DNA of 64,000 bases from Isochrysis galbana (lineage: Eukaryota > Haptophyta > Isochrysidales > Isochrysidaceae). The DNA lies in assembly GCA_018136815.1 (NCBI GenBank), contig CM030939.1, positions 2,783,419 through 2,847,418 of the forward strand. Reading direction: 5' to 3'. The first letter of the stretch is position 1. Each line of letters opens with the position of its first letter. The position numbers and the translations under genes were made by a program. Below the pieces are notes generated by a model, which saw only the letters and a list, made by a program, of their open reading frames with translations, searched no databases and was not told the DNA's origin. Shown piece by piece: positions 42,591-51,957 of this stretch.

Positions 42591-43499
42591 CGTAGAGGTC
42601 TGTGGTGAATGAGTGTGTGGCACACACGGAAGAGCAGCCTCTCTCGTTGATGTGTTCTTTGAGCCAAGACACTCGCTCGTCCTTCCGGGAAAGGGACTGA
42701 CTGTGTCGCATCCGCGATCGACCCTCTACGGTTAGAAAGACTGACCGGCTGACCCGCGCTCTTTTCATCCCCCGCCGCGTTTCTTCCTGGTTGCCTCGCC
42801 TGCTTTGCGCGCTCGTCTCCTTGCACAACGCCGCCGCCTGAGCCCCTCCTTGTTCTCGCATTAGTTCTGCGCGCTTCCCTTTCCCCCGCGCTAGCCCTCG
42901 TCCTCATTATAGGATTTCGCCGTTGAGGCGCTAGGGAAGACTTCCCCCCAGCGTAGGGGCTGCTTTCGTTCATCAGCGTTTTCATTTAACAAGTTAACAA
43001 GGGGGGGTTCTACGATTCCCTTCTTACCCTTACCTTCTACTTATTCTTCCCGCGTAACTGTCGATTCACCTTCGGATGGTCCGTCGCATCGTCGCTCTCT
43101 TGTCGGCATTCTCTTCCTTGTCTTCCTTGTGCTTGTTCTCTCCCTGTCAGTTCGTGGGGAAGATATGTTAGTTAGTGTGGGTGTGGAGAGTGTTGGTATG
43201 AGTCTGAGGATGTGTCTGCTGTTGTCTTTCGGTATCCTTTCGTCTGATCGGCCCTGGTAGCCTCTCGTCCCTCCTTCCCCGTCCTCGTTCTTGTTCTCAC
43301 GGTGTGGCCGGGGCCACGGGCCGTGTGGCGCGACCTGGGTCTAGGTCGCACACACCTGCTCGGCCTCTGACTGAGGGTGGACGCGGCCGCTTCGCCAGCG
43401 ACTGGTCCGTGGGGGCAGGGGGGCCGCCCTCGGCGGGGGACCCGGAAGAGAGGGGAGTCACGCCGGCGCGCTCCATCGCAACCAAGTATAAACTTAGTT
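42591..43499. other. no confident gene; SIADAT motif on minus strand
   Basis: On the minus strand near 42722 lies GTCGATCGCGGATGCGACACA, encoding RRGSIADATQS within an Arg/Ala-rich frame (42985-42569). From 43499 back to about 43300 (minus) is a retroposon-like 5' hairpin with an ORF1-like start, MERAGVTPLSSGSPAEGGPP, at 43475. Confidence 0.4.
43300..43499 (-). mobile_element. 5' hairpin and ORF1-like start
   Basis: Read from 43499 on the minus strand: AACTAAGTTTATACTTGGTT, GCG, ATG. The frame opens MERAGVTPLSSGSPAEGGPP and continues to SLAKRPRPPSVRGRAG; KRPRPP parallels the KRPRQDDPP of 11097. It directly abuts family F at 43500, so one inserted next to or into the other. Confidence 0.6.
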
Positions 43500-44065
43500 G
43501 AGAGCGATGGGTGTGAGCGGAGAGAGGGCAGAGGGCGGAAGCGGGGAATTTGCAACCCCCCCGATGGAGTATGGAGTGCGGTGAGAAACGGGCCCAGTTT
43601 ACGTTGGTAAACGGGCGGGGCGGGGCGGCTGGCGACAGTAGGCAGACGAGGAGGGAATGGCTCAAGGCCGACTCGGGAGACCCTGGCTAGTGGAAGTTAT
43701 CAGGTATCTTGGGACGTAATCATTTATTCCTCGAGAAATGCTCGCGACGAGAACCGTAAGTAGTAAGCAAGGGCCGTTCTACTTTATCAACGAGAGCCCC
43801 CCCCCCCCCCCCCCGTGCTTTTCCCTAGTGATCGACGTAGGTCGAACGCCTCACTGGGTTTTCACCCATTGTAACTTGTGGGGACTTATAATGGGAGCCG
43901 GGGGCTTGCGAGGGCGAGGGAGGTGGAGGTGCTTCAAAGAGCGCTTCTGTTTTGTCTACGGCGTGGGCGTGGCGGCAACACGCACCAAAGTGTACGGGCA
44001 AGTGCGCTGCGGTTTGTCGTGATAGTACCGGGCTAGTGGCAGTAGTACAGTAGTGGTACTATCGC
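43500..44065 (-). repeat. dispersed repeat family F, full-length copy
   Basis: Minus-strand reading matches 58183-58710 throughout: AGTACCACTACT...GGTACTATCACGAC, GCTCCCATTATAAGTCCCC, a C run near 43799-43813 on the plus strand, GAACGGCCCTTGC, CCTTGAGCCATTCC and GGGCCCGTTTCTCAC. The first 175 bp also match 85-260. Confidence 0.8.
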
Positions 44066-44361
44066 TCAGTTACTTCATTCATTACATCTCATTAGAAAAT
44101 TAAAAATATGGCGACGGCCCGTTGCCCGTTGTTGGGCGCGGCCATCTAGCAATCGCGAGCACATTTCTCGAAGTCGCAATGCTCGCCTCCAATAATGGGA
44201 CAGCTCGCATCCCGAGCTCGTCCCCATCATAGCTGCCACGGTGCTTCACACTCCACTCCACAATACGCGTGATCGCCAATTGCTCTCTCTCCCCCTGAGA
44301 GTGGTGTGCGCAACTCTCGCAACGCAATAGACACGTCAAGCCACGGTACAATCGCGCCGAA
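44066..44361. other. 3' flank, no gene seen
   Basis: Downstream of the minus-strand thioredoxin-like gene. No separate coding frame is supported. Confidence 0.4.
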
Positions 44362-45444
44362 TTACGCTGCTGTGGCAGTCTTCGACGACGCCAGCTTCGA
44401 CTGGGCAATCTTGGAGCCAGCCAGAGCGTTGTCGGCACTCTCAGTAATCGCCTCCGTTGAGCCCTGCGGGGCTGCAGCCTTCTCAACCGGGGCGGCAGGC
44501 GTGGCCTCAACCTTGCTCTCGCTTGCTTTGGACTCTGCGGTCGCCTCCTCCGCTGGCTTCATCTCAGCTGGTTTCGCCGCCGCAGCGGCCGTCAGATCAG
44601 CTGCGGTCGCCTGCTCCTCGGCCTTCTCCTCAGGTTTGGAGGGGGCGGGCGAGGCGGCCGACTCGGCCTCTGCCTCAGCAGCCGCTGAGGCATCCCGGGC
44701 TGCGTTGGCCACCTCCTGCGGGCTGTTTGAGGGCGCCATCTCCTTGGCTTTTGCCGCAAAGGCGACCAGTGAGGAGGCAGAGCGGTCGCCGCCGTATTCG
44801 AGGTGGTTGCCAGATTTAATGAAGCGGATCGTCGGCATGCCACGGATCTGCAGGGCCTGCGCAATCTCCTGTGCACCAGGGTTTGCCTGCAAGTTGAAGG
44901 CGCCAACCTTGACGCCTGCAGCCTTGAGTTCGGTGGCGGCCTGCTTGAGAGCCGGCACCATGGCCTTACAGTGCCCGCATACGTGTCCATAAAAGGCGAT
45001 CATCACCTCCTCGTCCTCCTGCAGCCACTCGCTCAGCATCTCGAGCGAGAGCTCCTGTACGTCGGAGTCCTTGAACTCGGAAAACTTGGCGACGGCCTGT
45101 GCCTGCAGCTCGGCGATGGATTGAATGGTGGTCTGGACACCGATGTCCTCAAATGCCTTGCCAAGCTTTTCGAGTGGCTCCTGCGCGCCCTGAGCTACGA
45201 TCACCTCGCCCTCCGCCTCAAGCCTCTGTAGAATGGGAGAAGCCTGCTCGCGGCCGACGCCCGCCTCGCTCAGCACACCCAGCATGGCCTCAGTGGCCAC
45301 GCCGTCGGACTTCTTGAGGACGAGGACGTGTGAGAGGGCCGGTGTCTCCGCCTCCGCTGGCTGACCCGCACGCCGCAGCTGCGCCGCCGCGCCGCTCGAG
45401 GCGAGCAGACCGAGCAAAGAGGCCACGAGGAAGACAGCTCGCAT
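44362..45444 (-). CDS. secreted thioredoxin-fold protein with CGHC site
   Basis: Single exon, 360 aa. Residues 1-21 are a signal peptide. Residues 39-107 (SHVLVLKKSDGVATEAMLGV to LEKLGKAFEDIGVQTTI) resemble the ClpS / ribosomal L7/L12 C-terminal fold in pattern (inference). Residues 140-235 are a thioredoxin domain with the PDI-type active site Cys156-Gly-His-Cys159 in FYGHVCGHCKAMVPAL and the cis-Pro loop GMPTIRF (Pro204). The rest is an Ala/Glu/Lys/Pro-rich linker-like tail with no KDEL-type signal. It probably acts as a thiol oxidoreductase in the ER or secretory system, or in a membrane-bound plastid compartment. It is divergent from the gene at 46125. Confidence 0.85.
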   Translation of the reverse strand: MRAVFLVASLLGLLASSGAAAQLRRAGQPAEAETPALSHVLVLKKSDGVATEAMLGVLSEAGVGREQASPILQRLEAEGEVIVAQGAQEPLEKLGKAFEDIGVQTTIQSIAELQAQAVAKFSEFKDSDVQELSLEMLSEWLQEDEEVMIAFYGHVCGHCKAMVPALKQAATELKAAGVKVGAFNLQANPGAQEIAQALQIRGMPTIRFIKSGNHLEYGGDRSASSLVAFAAKAKEMAPSNSPQEVANAARDASAAAEAEAESAASPAPSKPEEKAEEQATAADLTAAAAAKPAEMKPAEEATAESKASESKVEATPAAPVEKAAAPQGSTEAITESADNALAGSKIAQSKLASSKTATAA

Positions 45445-46124
45445 CTCGCCTCGCCTCCTCTCTCTTCTCTTTTCTCTCCTCTCTCTCTCCTCCCGCCACC
45501 AACACGACGCCCCTCCCCCCTATGTGATCTCTCTCATCACCTCTTCTTCTCTTCGAAAATCTCTCTCTCTCTCTCCTCTCTCTCCCTCCTCTCTCTCTCT
45601 CCTCTCTCTCTCTCTCTCCTCTCTCTCTCCTCTCTCTCTCTCTGTCTCTCTGTCTCTCTCTCTGCGTGTGTATCTTTTTGTGTGTGTGTCCTCTTTGCTC
45701 TTAAAAGATTTGAGGAGGAGACACGAACTCTACACGAATGTATCCGTACTCCTACAATATACTGTATCATTACGATTCTTTATTGTATTCTCAGTGTATG
45801 GAGAGTATGAAAGAGGGAGAATAGAGTGAACATATACAATAGATAGTGAGGGCTATTTTTCACATAGCGGGGTGTGAAGATAGGGGACGGTGAGAGGGCA
45901 CACGGCTAATACCGCGAGGGGGGCGCCGATGTCGCCGGAACGGCGAACGGCGCCGACGAGAGGAAGGGGGGGGGGGGGGGAGGAGAGAGAGAGAGGGAGG
46001 GGGGAGTGAGTGAGAGAGAGAGTGGGAGAAGGACAGGGTGGGTGGGGGAGGCGGGGACGTAGAGGAGGGGAAAAGGGGAGGGGAACGGTTAGGAAGGCGT
46101 CTTGACACGCACATATAGGAGACG
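45445..46124. promoter_or_regulatory. divergent intergenic region with CT and GA microsatellites
   Basis: 680 bp between two divergent ATGs. 45540-45662 is an almost pure CT microsatellite. 45965-46080 is GA-rich with a 15-G run. On each gene's coding strand the sequence next to the start is purine-rich. Confidence 0.5.
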
Positions 46125-47243
46125 ATGCCTCTCCGCTCGGTACCGCGCGGTGCGGCTGCGGCAGAGAGGACGGGGCTCGCTGCCGCCTGCCGCGATCAGG
46201 ATGCCTCCCCTTGTCCGTCCGGACCACCCTCGGCGAGGCCTCCGAGGGCCAGACGCGCACCCGCGCCGCTAGAGCGCAGCCTCTCCGCTCGCGCCGAGTG
46301 GCCCCATATCGAGCGACGGGCGAACAACATGCCACCTTCTCAAGATCAGCGGTCAGACTACCGGAAAGCACAGCCTCTGACGCGTCAGCAGAGCATAGGC
46401 TCAGTGCGGCCACATATGCCCGGACTAGAGCTCAAGCTGTTGCGAGATGCTCCAAGGGAAGTGGACGAGGAGCCGAAGGAGTCGCCTCGCATCACTGCTG
46501 CAAGTCGCAAGCTTGAGCGGCACAGGCAAATCGAAGAGATGTATCAAATGGCCTTGCAGCGAAAACGTGCAGTAGCTCTGCGGGAGGCCACCGATGATGA
46601 CCACATCCTTGAGCGATACCTTTCGTCCAAACCCCCATCTATACTTGCAATGCCAGCAGCGCTGGCCTCAAGACCTTCCAATACCATCTTCGAAAGCCGT
46701 GAACGAGACCATCGCAACGCGGACCGCGCCGTTGACTCCTTCTTCCTCACTCAGACTCCGGATGAGCTCAACACGAGTGCACGCCCCGTTCTGATCGGCG
46801 GTACTCATGCTCGCCCGATAGCATCTGCTCGCCCTTCGCGCTCACCACGCAGCATCTATAGCTCTCCTCGCGCTGCAAGCGCGCCACCCAGGCCTGCACC
46901 TGCAGTGCTTCCAACTGGAGCGGCTCGATGGCATGCGGAGCAGCAAGCTGAGGCTGCCATCCGTGCGGCGCTTCAGCGCAGTCGAGCCGTCGCGGTTGGC
47001 GACTCCATACGAGCACTCGCTGTTGGTAAGAAAGCTACTCACATGCCGCTGAGCATGACTGCACTTGAATGTCAGTACCCCTCACTCTCGCCGCGGACGT
47101 TGACAGTACTCGGCGCGCTGAACAAAGGCCAGCAACACCGAGGTGAGGCGGCTTTTTTGGGACTGGCTGACAGCAAAGGAGAGACAGCTCATTCGACTTC
47201 GAGCGAGCCGCCGAAATCACAGTCTGAAGTAAACGTGGGTTGA
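46125..47243 (+). CDS. unrecognised 372-aa protein
   Basis: Single ATG frame of gene-like composition. Residues 1-68 are Arg/Pro/Ala-rich and may be leader translation; a second ATG at residue 69 (MPPSQDQRSDYRKAQ) could be the true start. Then come KLERHRQIEEMYQMALQRKR (helical), DDDHILERYLSSKPPSILAM, a Ser/Pro/Arg-rich region, HAEQQAEAAIRAALQRSRAV and PSLSPRTLTVLGALNKGQQH. The two 'QRKRAVALRE' / 'QRSRAVAVGD' stretches look like a diverged internal repeat. No membrane segment or known family. Confidence 0.5.
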   Translation: MPLRSVPRGAAAAERTGLAAACRDQDASPCPSGPPSARPPRARRAPAPLERSLSARAEWPHIERRANNMPPSQDQRSDYRKAQPLTRQQSIGSVRPHMPGLELKLLRDAPREVDEEPKESPRITAASRKLERHRQIEEMYQMALQRKRAVALREATDDDHILERYLSSKPPSILAMPAALASRPSNTIFESRERDHRNADRAVDSFFLTQTPDELNTSARPVLIGGTHARPIASARPSRSPRSIYSSPRAASAPPRPAPAVLPTGAARWHAEQQAEAAIRAALQRSRAVAVGDSIRALAVGKKATHMPLSMTALECQYPSLSPRTLTVLGALNKGQQHRGEAAFLGLADSKGETAHSTSSEPPKSQSEVNVG

Positions 47244-48100
47244 GTTTTCTGCAACCTCACAGCGGATCATAATGCTCGTCGCCATGGCCGAATCCTGACT
47301 GAGGGAGATGGCCACGACGGAGAAAGGGTGAAATTAGTCTTGAGCGAGTCCGACCTTTTGATGATGAGCCATGTTGGGAGGTCGCGTGGTAACTAGTAAC
47401 AGACAATACGTGACGCTCGGTCGCGTCACAACGGCGCACCAAGGGTGCGAATAGCGCCGGGTCAGGACCTCTTCGCCCACCCAATCAACCAACGAAGCTT
47501 GCATATGCGAGCGAAGGATCCCGGGCCACTGTGGCATTGCGCTTCGTCCCATTCCGTATTCCGCTTTTCGGCCGCGCGGGCGGCACGGGTCTGCTCGCGA
47601 CTACCAAGTGCGCGAAGCTTCTCAGATTGGCTCACAAATATTGAGAATGCCATACCTGTCGCTGCCGCTGCCTGATTGCCATATCGCTCATCTCTAGTTT
47701 CTAGCCGCCAATCTTCAGGCGGCTTGTGCAATTCGTGCAGTACCTCTTGAATGGGTGATAGGGAGTGTGCGAGAGTTCATCCGCACGCGCTCCTCGGGGG
47801 GCTGGTGTCAGAAGCCGGCGAGCTTGAAGTCTCCTATTGTACTCATTGTGACCGCGTTATCGACTCCATGCGAGGCGTTAGCTCGGTGTCGCTCCATTCC
47901 ATTCGCCGCATTCGCATGGTCGGTGCTTGCACTGAAGGGGGGATAAATATCGGGGGGAGTGGGGAGGGATTCGGACACGTGGCTCGCCAGGCACGGCGCA
48001 TAGCGCGACAATCTGCCGCCGGGGCTGAATGCGAAAGTTGTGTCCAATAGGCTAGTGGGGGCTTGGGTTTGGCTAGGATATAACATTATTGCACTCCCTT
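47244..48100. other. intergenic, no gene seen
   Basis: Overlapping short frames on both strands without family resemblance. Confidence 0.4.
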
Positions 48101-48403
48101 ACTTTACTTACTGCCAAAGCGCCGACCCCGCGGGCGCGGCTGTCGAAGTCCCTCCGCACTAACGTAGTGCACACCGTGTTCAAAGATGGCGCCCGTACGA
48201 CGCCCTATAGCAAGGAGGAGTGCTCGGCATATGTCGAGCACTCATGTCGAGCGCACCTACCAGAAACCTTCACGCATGAAGGCCGTGCAATTAACAAGAA
48301 GGAGTTTCTTTCTAGGCTCGTGGGATATCGTAGTCGCCCACGCACTACGCGTCCTCGATCAAGCGTCGGAGCGACCGCAATTAAGTGCCAAGAATACGGC
48401 TAG
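48101..48403 (+). CDS. unrecognised short frame
   Basis: The frame reads NVVHTVFKDGARTTPYSKEE then HLPETFTHEGRAINKKEFLS and ends at 48403. The peptide looks globular rather than low-complexity, but no ATG, splice partner or family is evident. It could be a fragment of a mobile-element protein or an internal exon. Confidence 0.25.
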   Translation, partial: TLLTAKAPTPRARLSKSLRTNVVHTVFKDGARTTPYSKEECSAYVEHSCRAHLPETFTHEGRAINKKEFLSRLVGYRSRPRTTRPRSSVGATAIKCQEYG

Positions 48404-48627
48404 TCACGAAAGCGAGAATCCGACGGAAGACTCGGGAGTCGGGAGAGACGGAGCATAAAAAGACCAGGGTCTTGGAGGTCGGAGGAGGAAAGGCTCATTC
48501 GCAAATTCAACATCAACAACATATGGTTGCATACCAACACCGATTATCTGGGAGAGATCTCCGACACCGGAAACATAGCGAGCTCAGAGGAGATGAGGAG
48601 ATACAATGATACAATACTACCACTACC

Positions 48628-48765
48628 ACCCCTAGAGGCTCTTGGAGGCCAGCTCAGGGGGCAGAGGAGGCCGGGGTTGGGCCCTGGACTCCCCTGCCTC
48701 TCCCTCGCTGCTGGCGCTCCTACGCCTCTGGGGCCCCCAATCTGCACCTGTCTGCCTGTTAACCA
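48628..48765 (+). repeat. dispersed repeat family B, copy
   Basis: GAGGCTCTTGGAGGCCAGCT, GGGGGCAGAGGAGGCC and CCCCTGCCTCTCCCTCGCTG through to CACCTGTCTGCCTGTTAACC. It is the copy closest to 34150-34335. Confidence 0.75.
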
Positions 48766-49185
48766 AGGGGATCGTCGCTGCCCACGTCAAAAAATGAACC
48801 TCTGTGGCGCCCGCGCGCGCCTTCTTCCTTCTTGAAATCGTATGTTTGTAGGCGCACTACACACAACTCGACAAGCACACATCGCCACGCTTCACGCTTC
48901 ACGACCGACCTTTGTTTTGGAGCCCAACTACAACAACACGACGTACGCGGCGGCGGCGCGCGCACGCTTACTTACTTACACCGCTAACCACTTTTGAGTT
49001 CCAGCTGTGTGCCCACAGCGATGGCCTTGCACCGTTTCATGTCCGACACGGTTGGATTGGACGGGTTCTCCATCGCTCCGCAAGCTGTGAGCACGGCGTA
49101 CAACCAGCACCAGCCATCGGCTCTAACATCCACCTGCTTCCCCAGCAGAACCTGCAGCTCGCCATGCACCTGTCTGACAAGGGCC

Positions 49186-49191
49186 GTTCTG
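49186..49191 (+). repeat. 6-bp target-site duplication, left
   Basis: GTTCTG, repeated at 50119-50124 immediately outside the right terminal inverted repeat. Confidence 0.7.
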
Positions 49192-50118
49192 GTAGGGGTA
49201 GGTAAAAATATGTACATATCGTACTACGTATTTGGGCCCTTCCTGGGCGAGTCTACATATTTGGGGGGGGGCGGCGTATCTCCCTACATATTTGCGTATC
49301 TCCCTACATATTTGGGGGGGCGGGGCGTATCTCCTACATATGTTGGGCCCACTCGCGCGGGGAGGGGGGGGGGGGGGCACGCGGGAATGAAATGACCGTT
49401 TTGTTCGGTGAGTCGCAACGGCGCGAACGAGTACGTGATACTTTCACGTGTTTTAAGACTTGGTGGAGGGGGCGGAGGGCGGTGGCAACAAGTGACGGGA
49501 GCGACGGGCGGCGAGCGTCATGCCGCCAAATGACAGCCAAGCAGGTCACGCCACTCTCCCCTTCCCCTCGCCCCTCTGCCCCTGCCCCATGCGTGCTGAC
49601 CCGTGCCCGCACATCTCCCTCGCCCTTGCAGGTCAGCGAGGCCGCAAACGCCGCTGCACGAGCCGCGTTGCGTGGCGTGGGAGCGGCGGCAGTGATGCTG
49701 CGAGCCCCACGTCCGCACGCGAGGTCGACGGCGGCGACTGCTTTCCCTGTCTGATCAAGTTGAATCGTCTGTGCTGTTGCGCTACAATGGCAACAAGCGC
49801 GCAGGAGAAGGACGCGCGTGATGTGGGCGTGTGTGTGTGAGCATGTTGTAGTATAGCATCTTGTCTTTTTATGCTGTTGTCTATCTATACTCTCTATGTA
49901 TGGTCTATCTACATGCAAAACACCTTTAGATAGTAGATAAGTAGGTGTTCGGAGATCTCGGAGTGCGTGAGCGCGTTAGCTTACTTAGTAGAAAAGCAGA
50001 AAACTTGACTACATAACTACATATTTTCTACATATTTGGGCGTGGAGTCTACATATTTTCAACATATTTCAGCGACATATTTGGGCGATTTTTTCTACAT
50101 ATTTTTACCTACCCCTAC
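49192..50118. mobile_element. 927-bp element with terminal inverted repeats
   Basis: The left end GTAGGGGTAGGTAAAAATAT matches the right end read in reverse (50118-50099). Subterminal CTACATATTTGGG-type motifs crowd both ends: 49252, 49286, 49303 and 49334 on the left, and at least five at 50005-50095 on the right. A 6-bp GTTCTG duplication flanks it. No transposase is seen. A possible two-exon frame lies inside (donor after ACAGCCAAGCAG at 49543, acceptor CCTTGCAG at 49631), ending in AANAAARAALRGVGAAAVML. It is a non-autonomous DNA-transposon-like element; the superfamily is not assigned. Confidence 0.75.
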
Positions 50119-50124
50119 GTTCTG

Positions 50125-50365
50125 GCCACCTTCTCGTGCGGGCCTTCGGCGTCGCGTGGACACGCTATCCGTTGGCCGGTGCCATGGAACCTGGGCTGTG
50201 CCGCTCCACGCGCGTCGGCATGAGGGGCGACAAAGGCCGGGAGCGTAGTGCTCAAGAGGGCAAGTAGCTGCTCCAGCGCCCAGATGGGACAATAGGCTTC
50301 TAATAGGTTCTATTAAGAGGTCAAGAGGCCTACCGGACCTGTTACCTGTTAATAGGTAACAGGAT
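50125..50365. other. end of split frame and TTAATAGGTAACAGG-rich flank
   Basis: 50285-50360 contains repeated ACCTGTTA / TAATAGGT words that recur at 50575-50625. No gene is seen. Confidence 0.4.
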
Positions 50366-51188
50366 AAAAAAAACCTTTCAATATTCTCGCCTCGCGCGTG
50401 GCTATAGGCCTATACTATAGGTACCGCTATCGTAGCCACGCCCAAATAAATCATCTCAGATCCCTTCCTCTCCCTAGTTAGTAACTAAGCTCAGAAGTAA
50501 GAAGCCAATCATATTCATGTTATAAATCACATACTGATACATCTATACTATGAGTAAAATGAGTTTTATTTTGACCTGTTACGGACCTATTGCGACCTGT
50601 TAACATATCCTGTTAATAGGAAGAGGCCCCCGAAACCTGTTGACCTTGTACCTGTTGTCCCATCCGGGCTCCAGCGCTGTTGCTATCCTTTCGGCGGCCT
50701 GTGTGTTGGCCAGCTGGTCGGAAGTGGTCTGCGCGACGGGCGCCGTGCAACTCCGCATTTGGTTGACGTCGGAGGCGCTCCCCTGCGTTGGATTGGGCAC
50801 CCCCTTGGCAGGCACTGCTACACACTGCGCTCCCTCGGACATCTGGCTGAAGTTGGGCGCGCGGGGCATGTGCCAGCCCTGGACGCCACGTCGGCCTTTT
50901 TTTCCGCATTCGGCAATAGGCCCGCCGAAGAATCGCCGGCTGGCCTCCCTTAGTGGAAAGATGTGGGAGCTCGTCCCCAGGATCTTGGTCTCCTCCCTTG
51001 ATGGCGGATCCACAAAGTCTTGAGCATCCACCCATTTGTTGATGGCGTTGACGGAGGCATGCCAGAAAGAAGCATGGGTCATGGGTGGTTTCTCCCCCAT
51101 CCCCCATGGCAGGGGAGGAGTGGAGAGTGGAGAGAGGGGGGGGGCTCGTGCCCCCCCATGGGCGAACTAACTAAGCATAAACTTAGTT
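50366..51188 (-). mobile_element. retroposon-like element with both ends and an internal frame
   Basis: Minus strand: the 5' end at 51188 is AACTAAGTTTATGCTTAGTT, then the CATGGGGGGGCACGAGCCCC section shared with 4931-5150 and 60242-60040. The 3' end at 50366-50475 has the GCGTGGCTA...TAGCCACGC stem and GCGAGGCGAGAATATTGAAAGGTTTT. In between, a frame of about 165 codons (51100-50600) opens MGEKPPMTHASFWHASVNAI and continues with FFGGPIAECGKKGRRGVQG and TALEPGWDNRYKVN. It is not recognised; it could be captured host sequence or an element protein. No perfect flanking duplication was found. Confidence 0.65.
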
Positions 51189-51957
51189 CCATCATGTCCT
51201 GAGGAGATGGAATGCAGTTTTTATTGCCCTCTTTGAGACCCCCTTCAGTGATGCCTTACTTACTTAGCTTGGTTCAGAGGTTAGAGGTCCAACCAAGCAA
51301 GAGTCCGTTTTGCGGCTGCTATCGTATCTCCAAAGGGCTAAAATAAGATTCCTCCGACTTGGGCGCACCCCTGAAGTGCTGCACCACACACGGAAGGTGA
51401 GGGCAAAAGTTGGTGAAGACGAGCTCTACAGACTTGGCCATGCATGGGGAGAGCTAAGCATCTATGGGAGGGAAAGATGAATTGGAATTGGTTTCGTTGG
51501 TGGGAAGCCCAGACTCTTCAACCTAAGCTATCCTTGAGGCACAAAGGCAAGAGTCCTACGAATGCATGGAACTCGTAGGACGCGGACCTACAATGTAGGA
51601 CGGAACCGGCTGACCGTTGTACATGGACGCGCAACGCGCAACGGCAACGAGAACGAAACCTTTTTCTATCCATTGTCCATTGATCCATTGGCGATGAAGC
51701 TGTGACGCGCGCGTACCGTGGACAAAAGACCAGAGGGAGGAAAGGGGAGAGGGCATGCACGGGCATGGGAACAGATAAGGGCGGTGTCGTTGGAATGTGG
51801 AATGTCAAGATAGTGCCGTGTCCGCTCTAAAGTATGTGGTAGCATCCCCCCCCCCCTGCTGCTTTACACGGCATGTTAGAATATCTTGTAGAAGAGCGGT
51901 GTGAAGATTGTTTTGGAGCGGTAGAAGAACGGGGTCGGTCCGCCCCACTCCTACCCC
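51189..51957. other. intergenic, no gene seen
   Basis: Mixed composition; short frames only. It is the upstream flank of the hydrolase gene, and a C run lies at 51847-51855. Confidence 0.45.

Larger units (their letters stand above)
48912..50290 (+). pseudogene. host-type frame split by an inverted-repeat element
   Basis: Before the element at 49192 a frame reads QPAPAIGSNIHLLPQQNLQL and then AMHLSDKGRSG. After the element and one copy of GTTCTG the same frame continues HLLVRAFGVAWTRYPLAGAM and ends at a stop at about 50264. The protein is not recognised. The insertion adds 927 bp plus the 6-bp duplication. The frame may never have been a gene, but its continuity across the empty site is notable. 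Confidence 0.35.
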
